NCBI GenBank assembly: GCA_021740845.1
Contig: JAIOYZ010000005.1
Location: 67,693 to 131,692, forward strand
DNA from: Bacteroidia bacterium
GTDB taxonomy: Bacteria > Bacteroidota > Bacteroidia > UKL13-3
Direction of reading: 5' to 3'
DNA: 64,000 bases
This document shows positions 28,013 through 36,793 of the stretch, in pieces. The first letter of the stretch is position 1, and every line of letters begins with the position of its first letter. A program made the position numbers and the translations under genes. The notes under the pieces are model-generated. The model worked only from the letters and a program-made list of their open reading frames with translations. It made no database searches and was not told the DNA's origin.

Positions 28013-29437
28013 TTACTTGCCCGAATAACCAGCAAATTCTATAGTTTGGGTAGCAATAAAAGTTGTGGCACCCTTTATTATTTTTACATCATAAGTACGA
28101 GTTGCACCTTTAATTCTATCCTTAGTTTCTGCTTCAAATTTTACTTTATATGTACCGGCAGGTTTGCTTACACGAGCATAATTTATAGAATAAGGTAAAA
28201 GCTGCCAATTGCGAGTATCGGCTTGTTCTGAAACTGCCCCATAAATCATGGCTGCTGCAGCCAAACCACCACTCTTTTCTTCATTCTTAGCTTGGTGAAT
28301 AGCTAATTGTTTTAAGGCAACACGAGTTAACCCCATTGCTATTTCCTTACCCATTCTATCGGCCAAACTTCTGTATGCAATATTATTAACATTTTCAGCT
28401 AATTGAAAAGTAAAATCCATGCTATCAATAGTTAAGTTTGCAGATGTATAATAAGGTTCTCTACTTACATATTTGGGCAAGGCCATTCTGATATATTTCA
28501 TATCCAATAAACCTTTATTTTGCTCTTGGCTTCCAGGGAAAGTCATTGAAATTCCAAGTTCTGGATATACAAATTGAACTAGACCATTTCCATAAGGAAT
28601 AATCATAATATCAATATTAATTTGGTCTTTGATGGGACCTAAACCATTGTTCCAAAAGAAAACCAAATTCCCATTTTCCTTATTTGCAGATTCGGCTTTT
28701 ATTCCAAACTCAGCTTCGTATTTTTTAACTTCATCAAAAAAACCTGTTGCTAATGCTGTTCTTAGAATATCCTTCTTTAATTGCAAAGGAGTTGGAGTTT
28801 GTAATTGGGCAGAATAATCTTCATTATATATTTCATAGGCAGTTCTGTATGCAATAAAAGCATCGTTATACTCTTTTCTTGCATCATAGATAATGCCTAA
28901 AAGGTTATGGGCGAATGCATCTCTTTTGTATTTATTTTTGCCTTGGTATTTATCAGTAATACGTTGCATTTTTTCAAGCATACGTTTTCCTTCCACTAAT
29001 GCTTCATCGGTTTGACCCAATGACAAATAGTTTAGGGCACCGTAATAATGCAATAAAATTTGTTCGAAACTTTCACCGGGGTAGGTAGACATTTTTGGAT
29101 TCATTAGCATTGTTAATACCACATCCCCCACTTTTTTATCGTAGTCTTCAATAAATAAATCTGCCTTCGAAAAATAGGTATTGCTTTGAGCATTTTGGCC
29201 CTGCATCCAAAGTACGGTTCCTTTGTTAAGGTAAAAAAGTAGTTTATTTTTATCGTGTTTTTCCCAAGAGGCATCATCTGCAAGAATTTTATTAACAGCC
29301 TCAAAATTACTTTGGTAAACCGCAGTCATAAACTTTTCGTTCTTTTGGTAATAGGTTGCGCAGGAAGGCAAAACCAAAATAAAGAATGAAAAAACGGCAT
29401 AATAAATTATGCCGTTTTTATTAAATAGACTTTTCAA
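28013..29437 (-). CDS. COG3014-type lipoprotein with TPR-like repeats
   Basis: 474 residues. A lipoprotein signal ends at FILVLPSCATYY (lipobox Cys near residue 26). Helical repeats run from about 40 to 240 (YLNKGTVLWMQGQNAQSNTYFSKA, YYGALNYLSLGQTDEALVEGKRML, HNLLGIIYDARKEYNDAFIAYRTA), then a beta-rich C-terminal part. This matches the uncharacterised COG3014 lipoproteins, which often pair with an LpoB-like protein as here (6 bases downstream of it). A role in envelope or peptidoglycan maintenance is likely only by association. Confidence 0.82.
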   Translation of the reverse strand: MKSLFNKNGIIYYAVFSFFILVLPSCATYYQKNEKFMTAVYQSNFEAVNKILADDASWEKHDKNKLLFYLNKGTVLWMQGQNAQSNTYFSKADLFIEDYDKKVGDVVLTMLMNPKMSTYPGESFEQILLHYYGALNYLSLGQTDEALVEGKRMLEKMQRITDKYQGKNKYKRDAFAHNLLGIIYDARKEYNDAFIAYRTAYEIYNEDYSAQLQTPTPLQLKKDILRTALATGFFDEVKKYEAEFGIKAESANKENGNLVFFWNNGLGPIKDQINIDIMIIPYGNGLVQFVYPELGISMTFPGSQEQNKGLLDMKYIRMALPKYVSREPYYTSANLTIDSMDFTFQLAENVNNIAYRSLADRMGKEIAMGLTRVALKQLAIHQAKNEEKSGGLAAAAMIYGAVSEQADTRNWQLLPYSINYARVSKPAGTYKVKFEAETKDRIKGATRTYDVKIIKGATTFIATQTIEFAGYSGK

Positions 29438-29443
29438 ATTATT

Positions 29444-30031
29444 CTAGTTTTTGATAAACTTCTTAATTTCCTTTTCTCCAATCCAAACTTTTTCGTTGGT
29501 TTCTAAATCTGTTAATTCAAGGTTTATCTGATACTTAACTGTTTTTTGATTTTTATATTGATCGGTAACGCTCATCATTACTCCATTTAACATGAAGTCG
29601 GCACCTTTTTCTTTACCCCACTTTTTGCGAGTTTCTTCACTAGAGAAAGTTTGTTGATCGCTTCTTTCGTCTCTTACCTCGTTACGCTCTTCACCACTTT
29701 GAACTACGCTAACAGTACCTGAATTGATAAATGCTTTTTCAATGTTTTTAATAAAAAGACCAGCATCAATATGTTCTGTAGTTTTGTTTCTAATTTGACC
29801 CACAATTACTGTTGGTCTCTTGCTGTTTTTCATTTCAAAATTGGTTCTCCAAGGTCTATCTAAAACATCCTTGATCATTTCTTCGGCAACCAATTTTGAA
29901 TCTGTATCATTCCATCTGCCACTGATATCAGTTACAGTATTTGGATCAATGCGCTCAACTTTTCTTGACGGACCGCAATTGCTAAATACCAATAGGGCAG
30001 CGATACCAGAAGCTAAAAATAATTTTTTCAT
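29444..30031 (-). CDS. LpoB-like penicillin-binding protein activator lipoprotein
   Basis: 195 residues. Lipobox LLVFSNC (Cys at about residue 19) then an LpoB-type domain: DISGRWNDTDSKLVAEEMIKD, RPTVIVGQIRNKTTEHIDAG, ADFMLNGVMMSVTDQYKN and LTDLETNEKVWIGEKEIKK. LpoB of enterobacteria activates PBP1b from the outer membrane. The orthologous function in Bacteroidota is not established. It precedes the COG3014 gene by six bases, forming a two-gene operon. Confidence 0.87.
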   Translation of the reverse strand: MKKLFLASGIAALLVFSNCGPSRKVERIDPNTVTDISGRWNDTDSKLVAEEMIKDVLDRPWRTNFEMKNSKRPTVIVGQIRNKTTEHIDAGLFIKNIEKAFINSGTVSVVQSGEERNEVRDERSDQQTFSSEETRKKWGKEKGADFMLNGVMMSVTDQYKNQKTVKYQINLELTDLETNEKVWIGEKEIKKFIKN

Positions 30032-30092
30032 TTTTTTGTTATTTTATGATGACTATTTTACAAATTACAATCCAAAAATACAATTAAGCAGA

Positions 30093-30623
30093 ATGAAGTT
30101 CATATATAAAAGAAAAAAAATAAATATAATTACTATACTACTCATTTTTATTACTTTAGCTTCTTGTTCTACTTCAAGAACCTATACCCTAAAACAAAGT
30201 GGAAGTGACCAAATAATAAACGGAAGTGTACAAAAAGCTGTACTTATGAATAAAAATAAATTCCCTTGGTTTAATTCAGAATATGCTAATTATATACCGA
30301 ATGAAGCCATTTTGGGTCAACTTAAAATTTATGTACCTGAAATAAGAGTGCTAATTTTTGCAGGTACTTGGTGCAGCGATACGCAAAGAGAATTACCTAG
30401 ATTTTATAAAATTATGGCGGCAATTGGAGTTAATGAGGCTCAAATGGAATTGATAATGTTGGATCAAAACAAAAAATCTAGATATTTTAATGTAGAGGTT
30501 CTTGCCATTGAAAACATACCCACTTTTATTTTCTTAAAAAATGGAAAGGAAGTTGGGAGGATAATTGAAAAACCTAATTTAACTTTAGAGGAAGACATAT
30601 TAAACTATTATAAGGCACAGTAA
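30093..30623 (+). CDS. Thioredoxin-like lipoprotein with a single active-site Cys
   Basis: 176 residues from the ATG at 30093. A lipoprotein signal (IITILLIFITLASCSTS) is followed by a thioredoxin fold with VLIFAGTWCSDTQRELPRF and the cis-Pro region IENIPTFIFLKNGKEVGRI. The usual CxxC is WCSDT, so only the first Cys is kept; a simple dithiol exchange is not possible. It is divergent from the LpoB-like gene. Thiol chemistry with a single Cys, such as peroxide or glutathione-type reactions, or a structural role, is possible. Confidence 0.85.
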   Translation: MKFIYKRKKINIITILLIFITLASCSTSRTYTLKQSGSDQIINGSVQKAVLMNKNKFPWFNSEYANYIPNEAILGQLKIYVPEIRVLIFAGTWCSDTQRELPRFYKIMAAIGVNEAQMELIMLDQNKKSRYFNVEVLAIENIPTFIFLKNGKEVGRIIEKPNLTLEEDILNYYKAQ

Positions 30624-30669
30624 CAATTTTCCCGTTTATGTGCTATTTAAGCCATTAATGGTTTTGAAA

Positions 30670-30700
30670 TTTGGAGGATTGCCCTATTTTTATACCTTGC
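30670..30700 (+). promoter_or_regulatory. Candidate promoter of the S41 protease gene
   Basis: TTTG at 30670-30673, 19 bases, then TACCTTGC at 30693-30700, ending five bases before the ATG. Spacing is ideal, the box is one step off the TAnnTTTG consensus. Confidence 0.4.
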
Positions 30701-30705
30701 GACAA

Positions 30706-32709
30706 ATGACGAAAAAAATCTTTTTGGGTGTATGCGCCCTATTTCTATTTCAGATTGCTTTTGCAAATGATAGCACCAAAGTAGCTTTAAAAACATTTGC
30801 ACCAGAAGTTCAACATCCAACGTTGTTTCAACTTATTGGCCAGATTTTAAATTCTTACCATTATAGGAAAGTTAGTATTGATGATAAATTATCCTCAACA
30901 TTATTGGATAACTATATTGATAATTTAGACCCTGCTAAGGTTTATTTTATGCAACAAGACATTGATAAGTTTGAAGCCTATCGGAACCAATTGGACAATG
31001 ACTTATTAATGGGCAATGTAGACAAGGCATTTGAAATATATAATCTTTACCAAACCAGATTAAATGATAGGATACAATACACCTTTGATTTATTGAATAG
31101 TGAATTTGATTTTACCAAAAATGATTCCTTTTTAACTGATAGAGATAAGGCCACTTGGTGCAAAAGTGCTCGTGAATATGATGCTTTGTGGTTGGCAAAA
31201 ACAAAGAGTGAAGCTTTGCAATTAAAAGCTGATGGAAAAGATTTTAAGTCCTACTCTGATATTCTTAGAAAGAGATATTATAATTTGTTGAAGCAATTGG
31301 CCAAAACTAAAAACGAAGATGTGTTTTCTTTTTTTGCCAATTCTTTATCTGAAATAGCCGACCCGCATACTAATTATTTTTCGCCAAGAGCAGCAGAGGA
31401 CTTTGCTACAAGCATGAGTTTAAGTTTGGAAGGAATTGGAGCTACACTGCAAACTGAAAATGAGTATACCAAAATTAGAGAAGTTGTAAAGGGAGGTCCC
31501 GCAGAAAGAAGTAAAAAGTTAGCTGCTAATGATAAAATTGTTGCTGTAGGACAAGGCAAAGATGGCGAAATGGTTAGCATCTTGGATTGGAGAATTGATG
31601 ATGTGGTTTCATTAATTAGAGGTAAAAAAGGAACTCTTGTTCGTTTAGAAATAATACCTCATGACGCCACCAGTAACAAAACTGAGGTGATTGAAATTGT
31701 TAGAGACAAAATAGTTTTGGCTGATCAAGGTGCCAAAAGTAGCATTAAAGTTATTGAGAAGGATGGCAAAAAATACAAAATGGGTGTGGTTGTTTTGCCT
31801 ACTTTTTATTTGGATGTAGCTGCTTTACAAAGAGGCGATGAAAATTATAAAAGTACCACCAGAGATGTTAAAAAGTTAATTGTTGATTTAAAGAAAGAAA
31901 ACATTGATGGACTTGTTATTGATTTAAGAAACAATGGCGGAGGCAGTTTACAAGAAGCTGTTGAGTTAACTGGTTTGTTTATAAGCAAAGGTCCTGTTGT
32001 GGCGGTAAAAGACCATTTTGGGGTAACCAAAGCTGAAGAAGATAGGGATGGCTTAATTACTTGGGACGGCCCGATGTGTGTATTGGTAAATAGATTTAGT
32101 GCATCTGCATCAGAAATTTTTGCTGCGGCAATTCAAGATTATGACAGAGGTTTAGTTATAGGCGAAAAAACCTATGGAAAAGGAACGGTTCAAAACCTTT
32201 TTGATTTGAATAGTTTTATAAATATTGAAGGAAAAAAACTTGGGCAATTGAAGCTAACCATTGCCAAATTTTATAGAATATCTGGTGGTAGTACACAATT
32301 TAAAGGAGTTATCCCAGACATTGAATTTCCTAGTATTTATGCTGATAAGGATTTTGGTGAAGGTGCAAGTGAATTTGCTTTGCCTTACGATGAAATTAAA
32401 CCACAATCTTATTCCTCATTGGGATTGGCAAAAAAGAATTTAAATGAAATTCAAGCCAACCATACAGCAAGAATGGATAGCAGTGTAGCCTATAGATTTT
32501 TAATGGAAGATATTGATAACATGCTAGAAGCAAGACAAAGAAAGTATATCACACTAAATGAAGAAAAATACAAAGCTGAGCTTGCCATTGGAGAGAAAAA
32601 GAAAAAAGATAGGGAAGCTCAAAAAGCTAAATTGAAAGAAAGTAATCCAGGTGAGGATAACCTTATTTTAGACGAATCACTACAAATTCTATTTGACCAA
32701 TTAAAATAA
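30706..32709 (+). CDS. Carboxy-terminal processing peptidase (S41, Prc/Tsp-like)
   Basis: 667 residues from ATG 30706, after which a signal peptide (FLGVCALFLFQIAFA) begins. The Prc layout follows: an N-terminal helical domain with ADPHTNYFSPRAAEDF, a PDZ domain (ALEGIGATLQTENE to LVRLEIIPHD, about residues 235-335), and the catalytic domain with VIDLRNNGGGSLQEAVELTGLF, RFSASASEIFAAA (Ser nucleophile the middle Ser) and GEKTYGKGTVQ (catalytic Lys, 25 residues later). A Lys-rich C-terminal segment ends the protein. It degrades or trims periplasmic proteins from their C-terminus. The longer frame from 30640 lacks a signal-like start. Confidence 0.94.
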   Translation: MTKKIFLGVCALFLFQIAFANDSTKVALKTFAPEVQHPTLFQLIGQILNSYHYRKVSIDDKLSSTLLDNYIDNLDPAKVYFMQQDIDKFEAYRNQLDNDLLMGNVDKAFEIYNLYQTRLNDRIQYTFDLLNSEFDFTKNDSFLTDRDKATWCKSAREYDALWLAKTKSEALQLKADGKDFKSYSDILRKRYYNLLKQLAKTKNEDVFSFFANSLSEIADPHTNYFSPRAAEDFATSMSLSLEGIGATLQTENEYTKIREVVKGGPAERSKKLAANDKIVAVGQGKDGEMVSILDWRIDDVVSLIRGKKGTLVRLEIIPHDATSNKTEVIEIVRDKIVLADQGAKSSIKVIEKDGKKYKMGVVVLPTFYLDVAALQRGDENYKSTTRDVKKLIVDLKKENIDGLVIDLRNNGGGSLQEAVELTGLFISKGPVVAVKDHFGVTKAEEDRDGLITWDGPMCVLVNRFSASASEIFAAAIQDYDRGLVIGEKTYGKGTVQNLFDLNSFINIEGKKLGQLKLTIAKFYRISGGSTQFKGVIPDIEFPSIYADKDFGEGASEFALPYDEIKPQSYSSLGLAKKNLNEIQANHTARMDSSVAYRFLMEDIDNMLEARQRKYITLNEEKYKAELAIGEKKKKDREAQKAKLKESNPGEDNLILDESLQILFDQLK

Positions 32710-32714
32710 AAATA

Positions 32715-32752
32715 TTCGGTTTGAACCAAACTAAAAATTGGTTCAAACCGAA
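32715..32752. terminator. Perfect 15-bp inverted pair of the dispersed motif; terminator-like
   Basis: TTCGGTTTGAACCAA at 32715-32729 and its exact reverse complement at 32738-32752, with an 8-base loop. It fills the 44-bp gap between the convergent prc-like and rlpA-like genes. On the minus strand the stem is followed by a T-rich run, so it should terminate the rlpA-like transcript; on the plus strand no T-run follows. Paired uptake sequences in Neisseria and Haemophilus are used in the same way. Confidence 0.75.
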
Positions 32753-32753
32753 C

Positions 32754-33230
32754 TTACTCTTCTACTTTTTTTAAGCCTTGACCTGGCAAATCTGGGACAT
32801 GCTTTTGTGGCCAAGGTTTGTCTTTAGGAGGTAATTCTTCTATAACTACTTTTGCCCAACCTTTTCCATTGGTCATTCCTAAATGTTTAGCTGCACGGTA
32901 ACTTAAATCTATGAGGTATTTATGGTTATAAGGCCCTCTATCGTTTATAATAACGATTACCCATTTACCTGTTTTTTTATTTGTAACTTTAACTCTAGTA
33001 CCAAAAGGCAAAGTTAAATGTGCGGCAGTAAGCTTATTTTTATTATATCGCTCACCATTTGCGGTTTTACGACCATGAAAACTATTTGAATAATAACTTG
33101 CCTTGCCTTCTCTATAATACCACTCTCTAGTTGGCATTAAGGTATCCATGGAAATGATGGTTTGAGACCAACTTTCTGTAAGGCCAAAAACTAACAATAA
33201 AAAAAATAAAAGCAGATTCCTTTTTTGCAT
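32754..33230 (-). CDS. RlpA-like septal ring lytic transglycosylase family protein
   Basis: 158 residues from the ATG at 33230, which directly begins a signal peptide (LLLFFLLLVFGLTESWSQ). The double-psi beta-barrel is clear: GKASYYSNSFHGRKTANGERYNKNKLTAAHLTLPFGT, VTNKKTGKWVIVIINDRGPY and LIDLSYRAAKHLGM. RlpA proteins act on peptidoglycan glycan strands or bind septa. There is no SPOR domain, unlike the E. coli protein. The Asp of NDRGPY, catalytic in active relatives, is present. TATATTCG (33239-33246, minus strand) lies 8 bases before the start. Confidence 0.9.
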   Translation of the reverse strand: MQKRNLLLFFLLLVFGLTESWSQTIISMDTLMPTREWYYREGKASYYSNSFHGRKTANGERYNKNKLTAAHLTLPFGTRVKVTNKKTGKWVIVIINDRGPYNHKYLIDLSYRAAKHLGMTNGKGWAKVVIEELPPKDKPWPQKHVPDLPGQGLKKVEE

Positions 33231-33269
33231 TATATTGGCGAATATAAGCAATTCTATTATTTCATCTTT

Positions 33270-34547
33270 ATGCACGTTATTGCTAACACAAAACCCTTGG
33301 CGGAGAGGGTAAGACCACAATCGGTTTCGCAAATGATTGGCCAGCAGCATTTATTGGCGCCTGGTGCACCATTGTACCAAGCCATTTTAAATAAAAAAAT
33401 TCCTTCATTAATTTTATGGGGACCACCGGGAGTTGGCAAAACAACATTGGCTAAAATTATTGGTCAAGAATTGGGAATGAATTTCTATTATTTAAGTGCC
33501 ATTCAAGCTGGGGTTGCTGAGGTGCGTAAAGTTATTGAAGAAGCAAAAAAGCTTGGAAAAGTTTTGTTGTTTCTTGATGAAATCCATCGATTTAATAAAA
33601 GTCAGCAGGATGCACTTTTGGGAGCGGTTGAAAATGGTACCATTGTATTAATAGGAGCGACTACAGAAAACCCAAGTTTTGAAGTAAATAATGCATTGCT
33701 TAGCAGGGCACAAGTTTATGTGTTGAATGAATTAACTGAAGAAGAGTTAATTGAATTATTGCACCAAGCAATTGCAAAAGATGAATGGCTGAAACAAAAA
33801 TCAATTGAGCTTATTGAAACTGATTTATTGCTTCAACATTGTGAAGGAGATGGAAGAAAACTATTGAATTTATTGGAGTTATTGGTAAGTCAGGCAGAGG
33901 AAGGTGAATCTATAAAAATTACCAATGATTGGGTAGGAAAAATATTACAGAAGAAAACCACCAAATACGATAAAGGAGGAGAAGAACATTATAATGTGAT
34001 ATCTGCCTTTATTAAATCTTTACGAGGTAGCGATCCTAATGCGGCGGTTTATTGGCTTGCGAGAATGTTGGTGGCAGGAGAATCACCAGAGTTTATTGCA
34101 AGGCGCATGCTAATTTTAGCAAGTGAAGATATTGGAAATGCAAATCCAAATGCTTTGTTAATTGCTAGTAATTGTTTTGATGCCATTCATAAAATTGGAA
34201 TGCCCGAAGGGAGGATTATTTTATCGCAATGTGCTGTTTATTTGGCAACATCAGCCAAGAGTAATGCCTCTTATATGGCAATAGAACAAGCGATGGCAAC
34301 AGTATCTAAAACTGGTAATTTAGCAGTGCCCTTGCATTTAAGAAATGCACCAACCAAATTAATGAAGGATTTAAATTATGGGAAGGAATATGCTTATGCA
34401 CACGCCTATAAAGACAATTTTGTGGAGCAAGAATTTTTACCAGAAAACATAGCTGGGCAAAAGTTCTATGAGCCAGGAGAAAATGCCAGAGAGAAAGAGC
34501 AAAGGGCATTTCTTAAGGCAAGATGGAAAGAGAAATATGGGTATTGA
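33270..34547 (+). CDS. rarA: Replication-associated recombination protein A (RarA/MgsA ATPase)
   Basis: 425 residues from ATG 33270. The AAA+ parts are PLAERVRPQSVSQMIGQQHLL, Walker A WGPPGVGKTTLAKI, Walker B LFLDEIHRFNKSQQDALLGAVE, sensor 1 GATTENPSFEVNNALLSR, and the C-terminal tetramerisation part (HYNVISAFIKSLRGSDPNAAVYWLARML, DIGNANPNALL). It acts at stalled replication forks. Upstream in-frame ATG at 33225 overlaps the divergent gene and is unlikely. Its stop is 18 bases from the convergent Hsp70-like gene. Confidence 0.96.
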   Translation: MHVIANTKPLAERVRPQSVSQMIGQQHLLAPGAPLYQAILNKKIPSLILWGPPGVGKTTLAKIIGQELGMNFYYLSAIQAGVAEVRKVIEEAKKLGKVLLFLDEIHRFNKSQQDALLGAVENGTIVLIGATTENPSFEVNNALLSRAQVYVLNELTEEELIELLHQAIAKDEWLKQKSIELIETDLLLQHCEGDGRKLLNLLELLVSQAEEGESIKITNDWVGKILQKKTTKYDKGGEEHYNVISAFIKSLRGSDPNAAVYWLARMLVAGESPEFIARRMLILASEDIGNANPNALLIASNCFDAIHKIGMPEGRIILSQCAVYLATSAKSNASYMAIEQAMATVSKTGNLAVPLHLRNAPTKLMKDLNYGKEYAYAHAYKDNFVEQEFLPENIAGQKFYEPGENAREKEQRAFLKARWKEKYGY

Positions 34548-34565
34548 TTGGAAATAGAATCAAAC

Positions 34566-35822
34566 TTATTCAAACAAATAACCACTATAAGCCAAACCTT
34601 TGGCAACACTTATAAAATTATCACCAGAGTTGATGGGAGTTTTTGGGAATTTAGTCTTAAATAAATCCTGGATGGCTTGAACCAAAGAAGTTCCGCCTGT
34701 TAAGAAAATACTATCTATTTCTTCTGGTTTAATTTGATATTGGTTCAAAAAGGAATCTAAATAGTTGTTAATTTTTGTAAGATCTTTATTGATTATTTGG
34801 TTGTATTGTTCCAAGGTAATTTCCTCATCTAATAGAATTTCAAAATCGTTGTAATGAAAACGAGTTTGGTTCAAACCAGACAATTCTATTTTAGTTTTTT
34901 CTATTTCTCTAAAAACGGTATAACCCAAATTATTCTCAATTAATGTAATTAGGTTTTCAAATTTGGGATTATTTTTAGATAAGAAGAAATACCTATCAAT
35001 ATCGTTGCGGATTTTTTGCCCATTGAAGAAATTCATCTTTTCCCAAGAGCAAATATTGGCAAACAAAGAAAGGGGAAGGTCTAAAAACTTGCCTGGCCCC
35101 GACTCATACTGAACTCCTCTACCAAAATATGGGGTTCCTCTATCCCACATAAAAGATGAATCAAAGCTATCGCCACCAATATAAATACCGCCAGTTGCAA
35201 CTATATCCTCTCTTCTATTCTTGCTTCCCGACTTAGCAGGATCAAGATTAATGATGGTAAAATCTGTGGTACCACCGCCCAAATCTGCTACCAAAACCCT
35301 TTCTTTTTTTGTTAGGCTTTTCTCATAAGCAAAGGCAGCACCAATTGGTTCAAACTGAAATTCTATATCTTCTAAACCCGCATTGAAGGCTGCGTTCATT
35401 AAACGTTTTTGAGCCAATGCATCCTTTCTAGTATCGTCATCATCAAAAAATACGGGGCGACCTAAGATGGCTTTTGTACAGGATTGTCCTATGCGTTTAT
35501 CGGCCATCTCTTTTAATTCTTTGATAATAAAAGTTGCTAAGTCGGTTGCGGTATATTTGTTTGAACCAATTCGGGTATCAACAAAGCTGCTTCTGGGCAA
35601 AACTCGTTTGATGGATTTCATAAACCGTCCTTTCATTCCGTCTGAAATATATTGGCATATGGCATCGCTACCAACAGTGCAGGTAGTTTCACTGCCGTTG
35701 CTGGAAAAATACAAAACAGAAGGAATAGAAATTGTGTCCACAATTTCATTTTTCTCTTCATCGAAAATGGAAAGTGCCGAATTGGAGGTACCAAAATCGA
35801 TACCATAAATATAAGATGCCAT
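34566..35822 (-). CDS. Hsp70-family (YegD-like) ATPase domain protein
   Basis: 418 residues from ATG 35822. Actin-like ATPase motifs: phosphate-1 IYGIDFGTSNSALSIF at the start, phosphate-2 RVLVADLGGGTTDFTII near residue 190, and adenosine motif SIFLTGGTSLVQAIQDLF near 380. The C-terminal substrate-binding domain of DnaK is absent, as in YegD proteins. Chaperone activity is not assured; the role is unknown. It heads toward rarA and is followed on the same strand by nothing, being the last of the minus-strand block from 46.8 kb. Its 5' gap to the HEAT gene is 66 bp. Confidence 0.88.
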   Translation of the reverse strand: MASYIYGIDFGTSNSALSIFDEEKNEIVDTISIPSVLYFSSNGSETTCTVGSDAICQYISDGMKGRFMKSIKRVLPRSSFVDTRIGSNKYTATDLATFIIKELKEMADKRIGQSCTKAILGRPVFFDDDDTRKDALAQKRLMNAAFNAGLEDIEFQFEPIGAAFAYEKSLTKKERVLVADLGGGTTDFTIINLDPAKSGSKNRREDIVATGGIYIGGDSFDSSFMWDRGTPYFGRGVQYESGPGKFLDLPLSLFANICSWEKMNFFNGQKIRNDIDRYFFLSKNNPKFENLITLIENNLGYTVFREIEKTKIELSGLNQTRFHYNDFEILLDEEITLEQYNQIINKDLTKINNYLDSFLNQYQIKPEEIDSIFLTGGTSLVQAIQDLFKTKFPKTPINSGDNFISVAKGLAYSGYLFE

Positions 35823-35888
35823 GTTAAATTTTAGGGTTGGCAAATTAGGATTAAAATATGTTTTGACCTATGGTAAAAAGGAAAATTG

Positions 35889-36407
35889 TTAAGGTAATTT
35901 AGAAAGTTCTTTTAATAATTTCTTGCTTCTATTAACAATTCCTGAACTTCCAAATGGAATTAAATCTTCTATCATTGGAATCAATTCATTTTTTAGATCG
36001 GGTTCTTTTTTACACATATTTGCCAGAACCGTCATGGCAAAAGCCTTTACCGCAATAGGTTCTTTTATATCGTGAAGATAGGTAAAACATTTATCTGCCA
36101 AAATACCCATGTTATCTTCTGGAATATCTAAAACTTGAAAGGTTCGCAATACATTGCGTTTAACTGCTGCATGTAATGGTTTATCTAAAAGTCCGCAAAG
36201 GAAAGTTATTTTACCTTTTAATAAATCGGGGTTAGAATCTGCCAGCAATCCCAAAGGCCAAGCGGCACGTTGTGTTAGGCGAGTATCGCCTTCTGCAAAA
36301 ACGTCAAGCAATTCATTTAATTTATCTTCATCTTCACCAATATAATCAACAATTGATTTGGCAATAAATTTAGAATGTCCGCTTTTAAGTTGCTCTCGAA
36401 TAAACAT
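35889..36407 (-). CDS. HEAT repeat-like hypothetical protein
   Basis: 172 residues, all helical in appearance, no signal peptide. Repeats such as LTQRAAWPLGLLADSNPDLL, HAAVKRNVLRTFQVLDIPEDN and IAVKAFAMTVLANMCKKEPDL are HEAT-like, suggesting a protein-binding scaffold. Similar stand-alone HEAT proteins occur in other Bacteroidota; I know of no assigned function. It follows the cupin gene by 15 bases. Confidence 0.7.
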   Translation of the reverse strand: MFIREQLKSGHSKFIAKSIVDYIGEDEDKLNELLDVFAEGDTRLTQRAAWPLGLLADSNPDLLKGKITFLCGLLDKPLHAAVKRNVLRTFQVLDIPEDNMGILADKCFTYLHDIKEPIAVKAFAMTVLANMCKKEPDLKNELIPMIEDLIPFGSSGIVNRSKKLLKELSKLP

Positions 36408-36422
36408 AGTAACTACGAAATA

Positions 36423-36785
36423 TTATTCTTCTCTATTGACTGTATGAATTGAAAAAGCTGGAACACAAATACTCCAATAATTGGCAGGTTCAGGAAATGG
36501 ATTGCTATATTTTATGCGCGCACCAGCTTTAATTAAAAGGCATTGACCTGCTTCTAAAACAACAATATCACCATCAATTTCAATTTGTTTTTTTCCACTA
36601 ATCATCAGTGTCATTTCATCAAATTGAGGTGTTTGGTGCGGTTCGCTCCAACCAGGAGGAGCCACCATATGAGCAGCGCTGTAACCCGAATCTCCAGAGC
36701 TTGCCAGGCCAATGTGTTCTTCAATTAATTTTCCATCGGTGGTTGGCACCACAAAAGGGTTGTTTTGGAGAAAGTAATTTTTCAT
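36423..36785 (-). CDS. Cupin-domain protein
   Basis: 120 residues forming one cupin barrel: SEPHQTPQFDEMTLMISGKKQIEIDGDIVVLEAGQCLLIKAGARIKYSNP in two segments, with His, Glu placed as metal ligands in motif 1 (H-x-F-D-E). The second motif has no His and reads AGARIKYSN, so the metal site may be incomplete. Ligand unknown. It lies 8 bases after yraN and 15 before the HEAT gene. Confidence 0.82.
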   Translation of the reverse strand: MKNYFLQNNPFVVPTTDGKLIEEHIGLASSGDSGYSAAHMVAPPGWSEPHQTPQFDEMTLMISGKKQIEIDGDIVVLEAGQCLLIKAGARIKYSNPFPEPANYWSICVPAFSIHTVNREE

Positions 36786-36793
36786 GTTAAAAA

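Noticed and set aside
27844-28035. Minus-strand frame with repeated PKTQN units
   Set aside because: It is the translation of the TTTTGGG heptamer array and overlaps two good genes; no sign of coding.
29820-30092. N-terminal extension of the thioredoxin-like lipoprotein
   Set aside because: The extension is antisense to the LpoB-like gene, and the lipoprotein signal begins at 30093.
33225-33269. N-terminal extension of rarA to the ATG at 33225
   Set aside because: It overlaps the divergent gene start and does not match the RarA N-terminus; the ATG at 33270 does.
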